From: Bimuria novae-zelandiae CBS 107.79
Taxonomy: Eukaryota; Ascomycota; Dothideomycetes; Pleosporales; Didymosphaeriaceae
Assembly: GCA_010015655.1 (NCBI GenBank)
Contig: ML976718.1
Coordinates: forward strand, 372,001-436,000
Direction: 5' to 3'
DNA: 64,000 bases
The notes under the pieces are model-generated. The model made no database searches. It was not told the DNA's origin and was given only the letters and a program-made list of their open reading frames with translations. The translations under genes were made by a program, and so were the position numbers. Positions within the stretch are counted from its first letter, which is position 1, and each line of letters begins with the position of its first letter. Below are positions 1-10,615 of the stretch, one piece after another.

Positions 1-106
1 CAACGAATGCCAAAGGGCATAGTTGTACTCATTCCCCCAAAACGTGAACGCAAGACCGGCGATTCCGGAGTAGCACAACACGCGAGTGAGGAGCAACCGA
101 GGCCTC

Positions 107-1173
107 CTAAGCCTCATCCTCGTCGGTCTTGTCTCCATCCATGTACGCCTCCATGCGGCGCACATTGTCTGCGATGTCGTCCTCGTCCTCCTTACCGCTC
201 TTCCTGAATTTGGGACGATCGTCGGCGATAGAGAGCTGGACCTTACGGCCTGAGTAACCTCTGCCATTGAAGGCCTTCACGAACGCCTCGGCGTGGTCGA
301 ACTCCTTGAAGCGGACAGTGAGAATACCCTCGGGCTCCTTGTCGTACAGGACCACCTTGGTGACCTCTCCGAATTTCTCCGCCGCCTCTCTCATGTCTTG
401 CTTGATCTCAAGGACCGCACCCTCATCCTCTTCGTCCTCGAGCTCCTCAAGTGTGAAAGCGTTCTTGATGATGACGTATTTGGCGTACTTGTTCTTCTTC
501 GGAGCGAAGATCTTCTGGAGTTCCTCCTCGTCATCGTCTGACCAGTCGGCGAGTTTCCTGCACACGCATTAGAAGGTTCGATATGTCACATGGCGAGCAC
601 TCACCGATTGAGCTCGGCGCGGGTGCGCTCCGCTGCCTTGCGATCCTTACGGACCAGTTTGGCCCTCACAGCCTCGCCGTCGGCCACCTTCTTGTACGAC
701 ATATCCGCCTCTTGAACCTTGACAACACCATTTGACGTGTCACCAAGGCGGAACTCCCATCCATCAAGGCGCATGATGGCCTGTTGAATAGACTCACGCT
801 TGAAGTACACGACGAGGGCATCTCCATTAAAGTCGCCATTCTCGTCCTGATACATCTTGATTCGTGACTTTCCGTCAACGCCTCGTTCGATGATCCCCGC
901 CTTCTTGAAGGTCTCCTCAATCTCCTCGAACGTAGCGTCGCGCGGGATATTGCTCGCGAAAACGGCGCGGTTCTCGAGCGTCTTCTGCTGCTTAGGTTGC
1001 TGAGTCTGGTTTGCGTCAGCGATGAGATAAAAGCAAGAAGCGCGACAACTACTTACTACTTCGACCTCGGCGGTGGGAGGTTCCTTGCGCTTGGTGCCCT
1101 GGTTAGTGTTTGAGCCTCCGCCGTCGGGACCGAGCAGCTCCTGCAATTCTGCGCTCTCTTGGAGGTCGGACAT
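107..1173 (-). CDS. CUS2: Cus2/Tat-SF1-like U2 snRNP splicing factor, two RRMs
   Basis: Three exons on the minus strand (1173-1057, 1005-605, 557-107) joined by introns of 51 nt (1006-1056) and 47 nt (558-604) give 322 residues. An acidic, low-complexity N-terminus is followed by a first RRM (about residues 55-150, with NRAVFASNIP as RNP2-like strand) and a second, UHM-like RRM (about 195-290, with YVIIKNAF). Between them lies a basic linker, then the acidic ADWSDDDEEE stretch; the C-terminus is acidic. This order matches Cus2 of yeast and human Tat-SF1, which bind SF3b and U2 snRNA during pre-spliceosome assembly in the nucleus. The start is the first ATG upstream of the conserved ELQELLG segment. 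Intron 1 is a multiple of three with no stop, so its retention would still give a full-length protein. Confidence 0.85.
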
Positions 1174-1180
1174 GTTCAGA

Positions 1181-1315
1181 TTGCTTTTGAAGTTGCTTTT
1201 GAAGTAGGTTTTGGTTTTGAGTTTGAGAGAAACTTTTGAAGTATGAAGCTTTCCACAATGAAGCTTTCACGCATGAACCTCTCCAGTAAGAACCTTTCAA
1301 GTATGAACCTTTGAC
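1181..1315. repeat. Short tandem repeats in the leader of the Cus2-like gene
   Basis: Two neighbouring tandem arrays lie just upstream of the Cus2-like start codon. Positions 1181-1204 hold two perfect copies of TTGCTTTTGAAG. Positions 1241-1315 hold five imperfect 15-bp copies with consensus GTATGAACCTTTCAA; each keeps ATGAA or AAGAA followed by CYT. The position fits the 5' leader or proximal promoter of the minus-strand gene. A transcript would carry repeated pyrimidine- and purine-rich blocks. Function unknown. Confidence 0.8.
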
Positions 1316-2178
1316 GGATGCCGCGAGACGGATGTGCAATCCTGTGCGTTGTGTGACCCACAACAACCTCTGCTCAGCTCACGGCAAGCCGCTCACGCTT
1401 TTTGCGCCCTCGTAGATGTTTTCCCCACAGTAATGAACCTTTGGCTGGTTTGAAAAGCAGTTTGAAGTTGAGTTGCAGCGCGCGGTGTAGACAGCATACA
1501 CGGGGCGAGATTGGAGGTGTTGCGAGTGCAAACGAGGACAGGTGGATCGACGCGCTGGAGGTAGTTGCAACCAAAAATATGGGCGCACGGACCGCCAACG
1601 TAGGCGTAGAGACGACAATCACGCGTTGGCCTGGCGCCTGGCAGGGCCGACGTTTATCCGGCCGGCGACGCGACGAGATGGACGTCTCCAGAATGTTAGC
1701 AACCTCGTGTGGGAAACCAGGGGGCAACTGACCTATGCTGACGCGCTCAATTGGAGGCTGCATGGCGGATCTCGGGCGTTAGTCAACTGAAGGGTGTATG
1801 CCGTGACAGCATCGCATCCCAAGGGCGCAGATGAACCTACACTGAGCGTCGCTAGACATTTGAGCTGTATCTTCACGTTTTTGAGTGTGTGGGAGACCCG
1901 TTGTTGTGTGCAGTAGAAGGTACAAGGCCGTGTAGTGGTGTGAAGACGTCGATGCAAGGAGTTGGAGCTCAAGCCAACTCTCCGGGAAGGTTGGCGCACG
2001 GTCGTTCCTACCCCACCGGCCTCGAACGGCACTGCAGTTTCCGAGCTCACCTCAAACATTCACACGACTCAAATCGTCGGCGTGCCTGTCCACGGGATTT
2101 AATAATCATGGTCATCCCACCGTAACATCCTATTCCTACATCTCCCAGTCTTCCTTCACACATTGCAGTGCTTCCACC
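1316..2178. other. Intergenic region between divergent genes
   Basis: Normal base composition. Open frames here are short, overlap one another on both strands and show no conserved motif. The stretch probably carries the promoters of the Cus2-like gene (leftward) and the TLC-domain gene (rightward). No gene is supported. Confidence 0.5.
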
Positions 2179-3237
2179 ATGCGTGATCCCATTCCCGCTC
2201 CTGCCCGCTTCGTGGAACTCACCAAACCTCTGGCTGACCGGCTTTCGCTGAGCACGTTACCGTATCACGCGCACGAAATCGCGATTGGCTTCCTCTGGTA
2301 CCACTTCATACTCTATGTCCTTTCGCCGACCCTGTCGAGATTGCTGTATCCAAAGATCTACAATGGCTTCAACAAGCGCACACGCTTGAACTGGGACATC
2401 CACTGGGTGTCCATGATCCAGGCCCTTTTTATCGATGCCGCAGCGCTGTATGTGATACGTACCGACAAACAGCGCCATGCGATGGACTGGGAGGGAAGAC
2501 TCTGGGGCTACACACCAGCTAGTGGCATGGTGCAGGGCTTCGCTGCAGGTGCGTAACGCTCGCGAGTGAGCTTCATGCCGAAGCATGCTGACACGAAGCT
2601 AGGCTATTTCCTCTGGGATCTGCAAATATCAGTGCAATACATATCAGTCTTGGGAATTGGGTCACTCATACATGCCATTTGCGCGTTAGCAGTAACATGT
2701 ATCGGCTTCGTGGGTTCGAACCGCAACACGAGTACATACACACCTAACAATTTATAGCGCCCCTTTGGAAACTACTACGGCCTTTCCTTCGTCCTCTACG
2801 AGCTCTCCACACCGTTCCTCAACGTCCACTGGCTCTGCGATAAGCTCAACCTGACCGGCTCAAAAATCCAGTTTTACAATGGTATCGTTCTGCTCGTCAC
2901 CTTCTTTGGGTGTCGGATCCTTTGGGGGTCGTACCAGTCCGTTATGATCTACTCAGACATATACACCGCGCTGACGACTTCACCCACGAATCCACTGGCG
3001 ACGATGTTGTCCAAGGGGAAATGCGGCGGCAACACTACCTCGTTCAGTACGGGAGTCCCGAGCGACTGTGGCTTTGGAGAGTTGCCCATGTGGCTGGTCA
3101 GCATATACTTGGTCGGCAATACTGCGTTGAGCTTGTTGAACTTTTACTGGTTCAGCCAGATGGTCAAGGCCGTGCGGAAGAGATTTGTCGCACAGGCGGA
3201 AGGCGAAGCGCGCGCGCAGAAGAAGAAAGCGCAATAA
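2179..3237 (+). CDS. TLC-domain (TMEM56/TLCD-like) multi-pass membrane protein
   Basis: Three exons (2179-2548, 2603-2709, 2758-3237) with introns of 54 and 48 nt give 318 residues. The second donor is GTGGGT at 2710; using it keeps the conserved run IGFRPFGNYYG across the junction, whereas the earlier GTAACA would lose it. Several hydrophobic segments are visible, and the TLC signatures are present: an N-terminal HEIAIGFLWYHF helix, IHWVSMIQALF, YELSTPFLNVHW and a C-terminal NFYWFSQM helix before a Lys-rich tail. TLC proteins sit in ER or plasma membranes and act in lipid sensing or synthesis; the TMEM56/TLCD branch lacks the ceramide-synthase Lag1 motif, and no HHxxxD/E-type Lag1 motif is seen here. 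Precise substrate unknown. The last residues (KKKAQ) could serve as an ER-retrieval-like basic tail, which is inference. Confidence 0.85.
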
Positions 3238-3679
3238 TACATCGGAGGAAAGTAGTATGATGTGAGTTGGAGCGTGTCCTTTTTCGGTTGCATGCCTTTC
3301 CTGTTCGATACCACGCAGACCCTGGGGGTTGCCACGTTTTCTGTTAGTAAGGAAACCTGAACGTGTAGATAATGCTAATCTCGTCGCAATGCTATGATAC
3401 ACGCACACAATTCCGGGCGTCCCTTACAACAGTTATCTCATAATTATACCACCTTATCTTTCCTTTTACAGGTACCGTCAGCATGCCTCAGACCTTATAA
3501 ATATGATGAAGAATACTCCAGCAAAGTACGATTCCGATTTTGCTCTTCATACGCCGCCGTACACACCCAACCCAACCCCTCTGACGAACTCGGCATGCAG
3601 CAAGACGTACTATCGTACGGCATCGACCTAAAATTGCCCATGAGCGTCCAAGACCAATTCAGCATATCAACAATGCCAC

Positions 3680-4409
3680 TCACATCTCAGCAAACCCATC
3701 CCACGACCCTGTAGAATCCGAAGCCAGTGACACGGGTGTATGTGGCCTCGTCACAGCCGGCCACACCGGAAAGTACCCCTTTCCACCCGTCGTCAAAAGC
3801 TCAGAGGTGAAGTTGGTATCGAAGAACGACGCCGATGGCTCGAAGGCGAAGCGCTGCGGCTCTGTCGATGGTGTCCAGGCCGGACTCGCACTCCACGATT
3901 CCGCACTCACCGCACTGCTGAAGGAATTTGAAGGCGTTTCAGGGAGGACATTAGGCATGGCTTCGGTCTCAATCGGCGTGTGCTCGAGCAGGAAGGGACT
4001 CGGCGATCGGGCGTAGAAGTTGAGATTGGAAGGGCTGAGAGTAGAATCCAGCGGTTGGAGGCGCGCATCGGGCGTTCGAGGTACCGGTGGCTGTGAAGAC
4101 GGATAGCCCACGCTTCCCTTCATGTCGGTTCTAGCTATAGCCAGCGTATGAGCAACCCTCAAAGATACCTTGATGGAGGAGGGAAAGGTTCATACCTGGC
4201 TGCGAACTAAACGTCCTCAAGTGCTGCACCCATTCCATCCTTGTCTGCTGCTTTCTTCCCCGTGCGAGGTACTGGCACGGCGTGCCGTTTCGCGCACAGC
4301 GCTTGCAGCCGGGCTTGTTGCCGTCGCACTTGACCTTTCTGTCTCTACAGCGGGCGCATGCAACGTGCTTGTGTTCGCCCAGCTTTGCCACCATCTTCGT
4401 TAATACCAT
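3680..4409 (-). CDS. Small Zn2Cys6 binuclear-cluster transcription factor
   Basis: Two exons (4409-4196 and 4134-3680) with a 61-nt intron (4135-4195) give 222 residues. The N-terminus carries a complete Zn2Cys6 DNA-binding cluster with spacing Cx2Cx6Cx6Cx2Cx6C (starting CARCRDRKVKC, about residues 18-45), followed by a basic stretch. The remainder is Ser/Pro-rich and disordered-looking, with no fungal-specific transcription-factor middle homology domain. The acceptor was fixed by frame: the nearby CTAG alternative gives an immediate stop. The protein is short for the class (often 500-900 residues), so it is either a minimal regulator or a truncated relative. Targets unknown; it lies between the TLC gene and the large transposon. 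Confidence 0.8.
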
Positions 4410-5493
4410 GTCAACGTCAAAGCGAACCCCTCAAACCATTCACGAGCTATCGAAGATCGGATACTGTGTCTTGGGTATTGGGTATGCAAAAGCGGAATAC
4501 GAAAAATTTACAGTTGTCGAGGCATCCATCTTGGTTGCTGACACCCCTACTACACGCTCTCTGCACATATATAAGTACCTAGCCATATCATCCCACCTCA
4601 TCAATCACTCTGAGTCGTAGACCCAGCATCCCGTCACGGCGCTCGCACTGCTCACCTACAAAGCAAAACCACCCCATACCTACACGAACTAGTCCACTCA
4701 GTCCCTCATCCTTTGTCCCCCGTCGCTCCAGCTGAGCCTCCGTCATCAGTCTCCCTCGCTGCCCAAACGCGTTTTCACATGTCAGCCCCGACACTGCTAC
4801 CGTTACCTATAGAAGTGGAACTCACGACACGCACTGCGGACCGTGGATGGACGGGTCTTAGCACATCCGCGTGCGGGAATGTGCGAGGGAGCCTCACCGA
4901 CGGGTGAGGCGGTATCGAGTGTGTTGTACAGAGGGGATTGCGGCTGGGTGCGCGGCCGGGGATTGCGGCTGGAGGCTGAAAGGGAGCCTCACCGCCGCTT
5001 TGCTGCGGTGAAGCCGTGGTGCATGGTACAGCGTTGGGAGAGCATTACTCGACGTGCTGCAACCAGGGAACACAAACTTCCCCTACCGAGCTGCAGAAAG
5101 ATAAAGAATTCGCGAAGTCGCTTGCGGGCGGGCAGTCATACGAGGGAGCGCCACGAGAGCTTATACCTCCTACCTTAGCGGGGGCCTTTGAACATAGGTA
5201 CCATACGCAAATGATGTCGGGTGTGTGAACGGCCAGAAGGCAGAGGGAGGCACTCGATGCAACGTTCCTGCATCTGTTGCCGTCATTACCACATCCAGGC
5301 GTCCGCCTCGCGAAGCAAGCCCTGTGCGACGCGCACAAAAACCCAGCGTCCCCCGTGCGACCGAGCACAAAAACGAACTTCTCACTTTCCCACCCTCTCT
5401 CCCGGGGTCGGGAACAGCGTGGAAAGTGGAGCTCCCACCGCGTGTACTTTGTCGAGTGCAGGCGCGCAGTCTGGTCGACAGAGTGGAGTGTGC
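4410..5493. other. Intergenic region left of the large transposon
   Basis: No supported gene. Several overlapping short frames exist on both strands but none has a recognisable motif. A TATATA stretch near 4567 lies about 160 bp upstream of the Zn2Cys6 start. The right part (4890-5014) holds two related hairpins, listed separately. The transposon insertion at about 5500 may have separated this region from 10616 onward; no reading frame could be followed across the two flanks. Confidence 0.5.
4891..5014. repeat. Pair of related GC-rich hairpins
   Basis: At 4891-4910 GCCTCACC and GGTGAGGC form a perfect 8-bp stem around a 4-nt loop. At about 4986-5014 the same GCCTCACC start recurs as the left arm of a 10-bp stem with one mismatch, closing with GCGGTGAAGC. 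Both are preceded by AGGGA. Between them GGGGATTGCGGCTGG or a close variant occurs twice. The block looks like a local duplication of an inverted repeat. Confidence 0.65.
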
Positions 5494-5683
5494 ATCTGTA
5501 ATGCTCGAAAATCGGGGAAAATCTTGGCAAAACCTTAATTATTTTCGCGCGCCTGCCAATTTGTTTCCGAAATCTAAACGCCTGCGGTCCCCACTATATC
5601 GTTGTCAGCTTGCCGCCTAGTAAAGTAAGGCTGTAGATATACGTAAGGACGTCTATACTGACTATTTTCTTAGTGTTGCAGAC
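5494..5683 (+). repeat. Left long terminal inverted repeat of the large Tc1-type element
   Basis: Nearly identical to the reverse complement of 10555-10614 over the outer 60 bp. Recognisably similar inward: GACGTCTATACT, a TTTTCTT run and TGTTGCAG match their inverted partners near 10425-10480. The inner part looks like an intron 3' end just before the transposase ATG at 5704. Confidence 0.75.
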
Positions 5684-5703
5684 GTTCTGGCACGCCCGTG
5701 GAC

Positions 5704-6840
5704 ATGTACGCCGCTGTAGGCATCCCGACGCGGCCTCGCCAACGCGACCTCGCGCCGCCCCAGCCTCCTAATGCTATATATCTAGGTCGCGGTCTTTCTA
5801 CGCGTACTCGTAATAATATTAAGCGGTTCCTAGACTTTAGATAGCACCTAGACGCCATCGCTGCACGCGAACGTTGTTCTTGGCACGCTGTTAGCAATAT
5901 AGCGGAGAACCTAAAGAAGTTTGGCAACGTTCGCCGCCCTCTGCAAGGCAAGCTAGGGAGACCTCCTGCTATCCCGGACAAAGACGGGGACGCGTTGTTT
6001 AATAAGCTAGTTTATTCTGGCTAGATATACTAGGATAAAATTATAAAGTAGCTACTTATTAAGTATAACTGTCGCGTCTCCCGCTCTGCAGTCTAGCAAT
6101 ACTTAAAGAAGAAGAAGTGGACCAAGCGTACGCTACAGCCCTTCTCTATTAACTAAAATAAGGACCTGAGGCAAGGGTATCGCGTCTGAATAAGCTAGTA
6201 TACGCAGGAGGATCTCTGCTTTATTAATAAGGTAATCTTTAACAAGAAGAATAGCTAGAAACATAAGGCGTATGCTCCTGTTAGCGCTAACTATTAATAT
6301 AGTCAGGACATCTGGCGTGGCGATACCTAGGCAATTCTCCTAGCTTATACTTCGTAGCACGGGTATTTGCCTTGCACTAGCATTAAGGAGGGTTACTATA
6401 ATTATAAGTAGTTTCTAGAATAGATTAAAACGTAGCTAATACCTACACTACGCGCCTTCTATAGTGGCAAGCTAATAGTAATTATCCTTAATAATATATT
6501 AATACACACGAATGATAACGTGCGGGTAATTATTAAGCGCGCTAGGTATCTGCTCCAGTACCTACCGCCATACTCCCCAGACTATAACCCTATCGAGCTC
6601 ACATTTGCGGTGTTAAAAGCCTAGATCCGCCAGAACTACGTCTTTACGCGCTCTTGATTTGGCCGCAATAGGTTTAGAGATTTCTTAATAGTAGCGATTT
6701 AGGAGAGCTATTATAATAAGTTTATAAGGAAGTACTTCCGCTACGTAGCAAGCGGCCTATATATTAATAATAATACGTTACTAAGGGTTAGGAGGGAGCT
6801 AAGAACAGAGTTTAACTTTAACTTTAATAAGGATAAGTAA
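5704..6840 (+). pseudogene. Tc1/mariner-type DDE transposase, RIP-inactivated
   Basis: From ATG at 5704 to TAA at 6838-6840 is 1,137 nt in a single frame (378 codons), so there is no net frameshift. The frame is broken by many internal TAG/TAA codons, as expected when CAG or CAA is changed by RIP. Surviving motifs include a helix-turn-helix-like N-terminal half (RPPLQGKLGRPPAIPDKD) and the C-terminal DDE_3 signature PPYSPDYNPIELTF near 6568-6610. The second catalytic Asp region reads with Asn (IILNNILIHTND). The start is placed right after a putative 3' splice site that ends the inverted repeat. The family cuts and pastes DNA at TA dinucleotides in the nucleus; this copy cannot. Confidence 0.8.
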
Positions 6841-7022
6841 GGTTAAACAGGTCGCTGTAGGCGGCGGTGGCGGCCCTAGGGGGTGGCCCAGCGTTTAAGG
6901 TGACGAAGCCACTATTACTACCACTGTTTACATTCGCCTAGGAGCCTTTACCAACGGAAGGAGCCTATGTCGACTCTACACTAGTACTCCAGGCTGAAAG
7001 TTTGTCAATTTAATTTATATAT

Positions 7023-8268
7023 CAGTACTAGGACATTAGTCTGTTGACACCGAAAATTTCAACTTTTTTAACAGTAATTTCAAGGCCTTAATTGAATGCT
7101 ATTTTAGTACTTTGTTTGCCAGCCTCTAGCTTTTATCACTGCCTGTATTCTCCTTAGCATAGAATTAATAAGCTTCTTCATAAGACCCTGGGGCAGGGCT
7201 CGCCAAGCTTCTTGGGCAGCGTTGATAAATGCGTCTCTATTAATCTGCTGCCACCCTTAGTCCTCTAATTCCGGATGTAATTTAATTACCTTCTGTTTGA
7301 GTGCCCACCAGAGGTGCTTAATTAGATTAAGGTCAGGTGAGTAAGGAGGGAAATTTAGAACTTCAATGTCTATTACCTCTAGCTAGAGGGCTGTCTTGTG
7401 GGCGGTATGAATTGGTGCATTATCTATCTGATAGATAGTATCTTTATCTAATACTGGTAGGAGCCCTTCCTCTAGCGCCCAGATATATGAGCGTGCACTA
7501 TAGCCATTCCGTGGAGCTTGTGGATCTCGTTCTATTGCGATGAGTTCAGATTGACCTTCATACCAGAAGCAGGCCTAGAACATCTGTACTATCCCCTTCT
7601 AAATATCCTCCTCTTCAATCTTATCGTGATCCTATTTTTAGAGTGGCGTCCTAAAGACCCAGATCCTCTTCTTTCCCTTGCCTCGCTCTGCTAAGACCTT
7701 ATTAGAAAAAGTCACGCTTTTAAAGTTAAAATTCTATATCCGCTAAGCCTATTAACGCCTTAATCTTGCATGTGCTAGAGTGAGCTTAGGCCTCTTCTTT
7801 GCTACCTAGTTTGTAATGTAGTGTTTCTTAAGCAGCTAATAGAGTGTCTTGTAATAAACCTATACGCCTATAACTTTAGCCTTTAGCTATGTATACTTAA
7901 TTTTAGGGTGCTAGCGAGCGATTTAAAAGAGTAATTATTCTTATTAGCGTGTGAGCTTCTTTAGCTAACTAGATCGAGGTAAAGATTTAGTTATGTTGTG
8001 GTTGTTCCATCGCTTAATTGTGTTGTAAATTATCTGCCGTGTATAGCTAAAACGCGACGCGATTAAAGCTTTTAATTCTTTTACCTTTACTATAGATAAT
8101 ATCCTAGCTCTTTGTAATTTACTTAATTTATTATTCCTCCCTTAATTGCTACTAATTTCCCTGCCAAATTCGCGTTGCATTGTGGGTTGGTGGAAGGCTA
8201 AAAAGATTAAGGTTGGGTGGGGATGCGCGACGCGGGTCCAGTGTCAACAGACTAATGTCTTGGCACTG
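7023..8268 (-). mobile_element. Nested Tc1-type element, RIP-damaged
   Basis: Inverted ends start CAGTACTAGGACATTAGTC at 7023 and, on the other strand, CAGTGCCAAGACATTAGTC at 8268, matching over about 29 bp. TATATA tracts flank both sides, in line with TA-target insertion. The minus strand encodes a broken Tc1 transposase with FPPYSPDLNLIKHLWWALK near 7300-7355 and a C-terminal RRIQA end. Length 1,246 bp is normal for Tc1 elements. It lies inside the larger Tc1-type transposon, between the transposase and second gene, so it is the younger insertion. Confidence 0.8.
7110..8160 (-). pseudogene. Tc1 transposase remnant of the nested element
   Basis: Minus-strand reading shows the typical Tc1 end: SPDLNLIK, then an amphipathic segment with KKLINSMLRRIQA. 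In-frame TAG/TAA stops break it, and the N-terminal half (towards 8160) is strongly AT-shifted. The C-terminal boundary is clear; the start is not. Inactive. Confidence 0.65.
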
Positions 8269-8389
8269 TATATATATATGTTATTTCAGCCCGAAACTTT
8301 GTTTATTTATTAAGATGTTTAATATTCTGGCATATATTGAAAACAACAAAGTTTTAGGCAGGAATATATTAAAAACTATAGAAAATTAG

Positions 8390-10400
8390 TAATAATGCTG
8401 CTAGATCTACGCAGACTTATGCTTATTACCCTTATACTCTATTACTATTGTAAATAACATCTTTGCATAACGATAACTAGTTTTAAACTTTCTTAGATCC
8501 TCTTTTAGATGGCGAATAAGACTATCTTTAAGCTTTAACTCCCTAGCAACCTTATATAGGTTACTAGTAAAGTTACTTATCTCGCGGAGGTTATAAATTG
8601 TCCACCACTCGTTAAGCGTAATCTTTATTATCTAGGTGTATTTATCCTAGTCCTTAGGTAACTGCTAACCTACAAGCCACTTAAAGAACTCCCTTACCTC
8701 CACTTAGGTGTTACCCTAACTATTAATAGGGCTTAACGAAGATATAGGCGCGGGCGGCAAATATTCTATAATAGCGTAAGTTTAAAAGCTTAAAGGTCTA
8801 CGTGCTAGTGACGCTAGCAACGGTGGCAGAGACCTGGACGCAACAACGCGTAGACATAGGCTATATAGCTAGCTCTTAGACGCCTCTCGCTACTATATAA
8901 GTAGCTATCGCGCCTTAGCCATACGCGCATAGCGCTTAAGGTCCTTAAATTAACGTAGTTCCTCCTCTTCTTCTTATTATTATTAACGTTAACGCTCTTG
9001 CTTATGCTTACGCTGCTATTGCGCCTCCTTTCGCTCCTCTTCTTTATCCTCTAGACGTTGCAGCTCTTGCTAGTGTTTTAGGTCCTCTACACGCTTCCTA
9101 TGCCGCTTCCTCTCCTCTTTAGTAGAGCTATTATTAGTACTACCTAGCCACTTCTTGCCCTTGCCTCTGCGAGTATAAGGGTTAACCTTAAGCTAGTTAC
9201 CCGTGTTACTGCGCTAATACGCGACAAGCTAAAGAGGTGGCTGCTTAATAGACGCGCTGTCCTGTCCCTTAATAATACGCTTTGTCTATGTCTCTTTATC
9301 CGCCGGACGTATCGCGAAGTGCTCACTAGAGAAAGGAATCTAGCACTAGTGTCTATAGTTGCTATAGAGGGTCTCGTGGCAAATCCACCGGTCATGGATA
9401 CTGCTAAGCAAGTTGGTAGAGGACTAACAGACCTCCTGCTGCGCCTCCGTCCGCAGTAACTAAGTTATATAACTGCTACGAGGCACTAGCGCGCTAGCAA
9501 TAACTTAGGGCGGAGTATTAGCTTGCCTAGGTAATAAAGGCTCGTTAGCATACGTCTAAGGAAACGCCTTCTATAAGAGGGCAACCTCTACCTTTACGTC
9601 CACCCTTATCTCCAGGATATCGCACCCTCGCAGCGACTCGGCAGCCTGGTCTATGTCTCTCACCAGCACGTCTCCAGACTCCATAAAGTTAGCCAACGTC
9701 TTATGCTTGAACGCTGAGCGGGACGTCTTTGTCCTCCGGCTAGCGCGAAAGGCAACACCGATTACTAGTGTACAATAGTCTCGTCCGTCGATTTTAGACA
9801 GGGGATTACGGACCATCTGCTCTACCATGTCGTCCAGATCTGATATCACGAACTCTCGTCGATTACAGATAGCCATATCCTTAACCTTTGTTACCTTGTT
9901 CACGCGCAGCATGTACTCAATCTCTAGGTTATACGAAGGGCCAGGCACTGGCGACGACGCGCGCGGCGGCGAGGAGGGTACTGCTACCACAGTGGCAGCA
10001 GGCGGTACAGGTGTAGGTGTAGGTGTAGGCGCTGGCACAGGTACAGGCGGAGGTGTGGGGGGGAGAGACGGCGGAGGAGAGGACGACGACGACGGTGGAC
10101 CTAGCAGGTTTGGCAGCAGGCCTGGAAATCGCCTGCTCAGAGAGTCCTCACGGGTGTTACCGGACGCTGTTTTCGACTTCTTGGTCTGACTGGCAGGCTT
10201 GCTGGCAGGCTTACGCGTGGCCTTCGTCCTGTGTGCACCACCACCTGTCATTATAGCAGGAGCGGGAGCTTCTACTTCGAAGTTAACGGCGATAGGTTTC
10301 CCAGCGTACGCGGGACTTACGCGTGGTTTTGACAGTAGGCACACGGGCTGTGCCTGTACAAGAACGCGTCTGGCGACGGGTTGGCGACGGCGCGTCGGCG
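8390..10400 (-). pseudogene. Second gene of the large Tc1-type element, function unknown, partly intact
   Basis: A minus-strand frame is open from about 10400 to 9571 (the first 270-odd codons). It continues with RIP-type stops towards 8390, where protein-like sequence ends near a KYAKMLFTIVIEYKG-like stretch (with RIP substitutions). The N-terminal part contains Ala/Thr/Lys-rich sequence, then a long Pro-rich tract with PT repeats (about residues 80-125 of the open part), then a mixed alpha/beta segment including NRREFVISDLDDMV and SRSAFKHKTLANFMESGD. No ATG opens the frame, so the start was lost or lies behind an intron in the inverted repeat. I do not recognise a family. It faces the transposase gene from the opposite end, suggesting an accessory or cargo gene. 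Confidence 0.6.
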
Positions 10401-10424
10401 TTGGTTATGCAGGGCGTATGTAGA

Positions 10425-10615
10425 GGTCTCACGCGACTACAACACCAAGAAAAGGTTAGTATAGACGTCTTTAAAACTTTAACTAATGTGGCAGAGCTAA
10501 TAAAGGTAACAAGGCGCGTACCGCGGGCGTTCAGATTCTGTATACAAATTGGCTGGCGCGCGAAAATAATTAAGGTTTTGCCAAGATTTTCCCCGATTTT
10601 CGAGCATTACAGATA
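10425..10615 (-). repeat. Right long terminal inverted repeat of the large Tc1-type element
   Basis: Inverted partner of 5494-5683. The outer 60 bp is almost identical and the inner part diverged, with GACGTCTATACTAAC and a TTGTAG acceptor-like end preceding the second gene. It would provide that gene with the same promoter and leader-intron sequence that the left repeat gives the transposase. Confidence 0.75.

Larger units (their letters stand above)
5501..10607. mobile_element. RIP-damaged Tc1/mariner-type transposon with long TIRs and two inward-facing genes
   Basis: The sequence from 5501 (ATGCTCGAAAATCGGGG) recurs inverted, ending at 10607, with near-perfect identity over about 60 bp. 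Homology weakens but continues to about 190 bp inward. TA lies directly outside both ends (5499-5500 and 10608-10609), but identity extends a few bases further (from 5494, to about 10614), so the exact TSD/TIR border is uncertain. Inside are a plus-strand DDE transposase pseudogene, a minus-strand second gene, and a nested 1.2-kb Tc1-type element. Without the nested copy the element would be about 3.9 kb, long for Tc1/mariner because of the second gene. Stops are almost all TAG/TAA, consistent with RIP. Confidence 0.85.

Noticed and set aside
2710..2725. tRNA B-box-like GGGTTCGAACC
   Set aside because: It lies inside the second intron of the TLC-domain gene; no A-box, acceptor stem or anticodon arm fits around it.
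4843..5178. 111-codon ORF
   Set aside because: Its sequence is made by the hairpin/duplication block; no homology visible.
9571..10344. 257-codon ORF as an independent host gene
   Set aside because: Lies wholly inside the inverted repeats of the Tc1-type element, lacks an ATG, and continues with RIP stops; annotated as part of the transposon.
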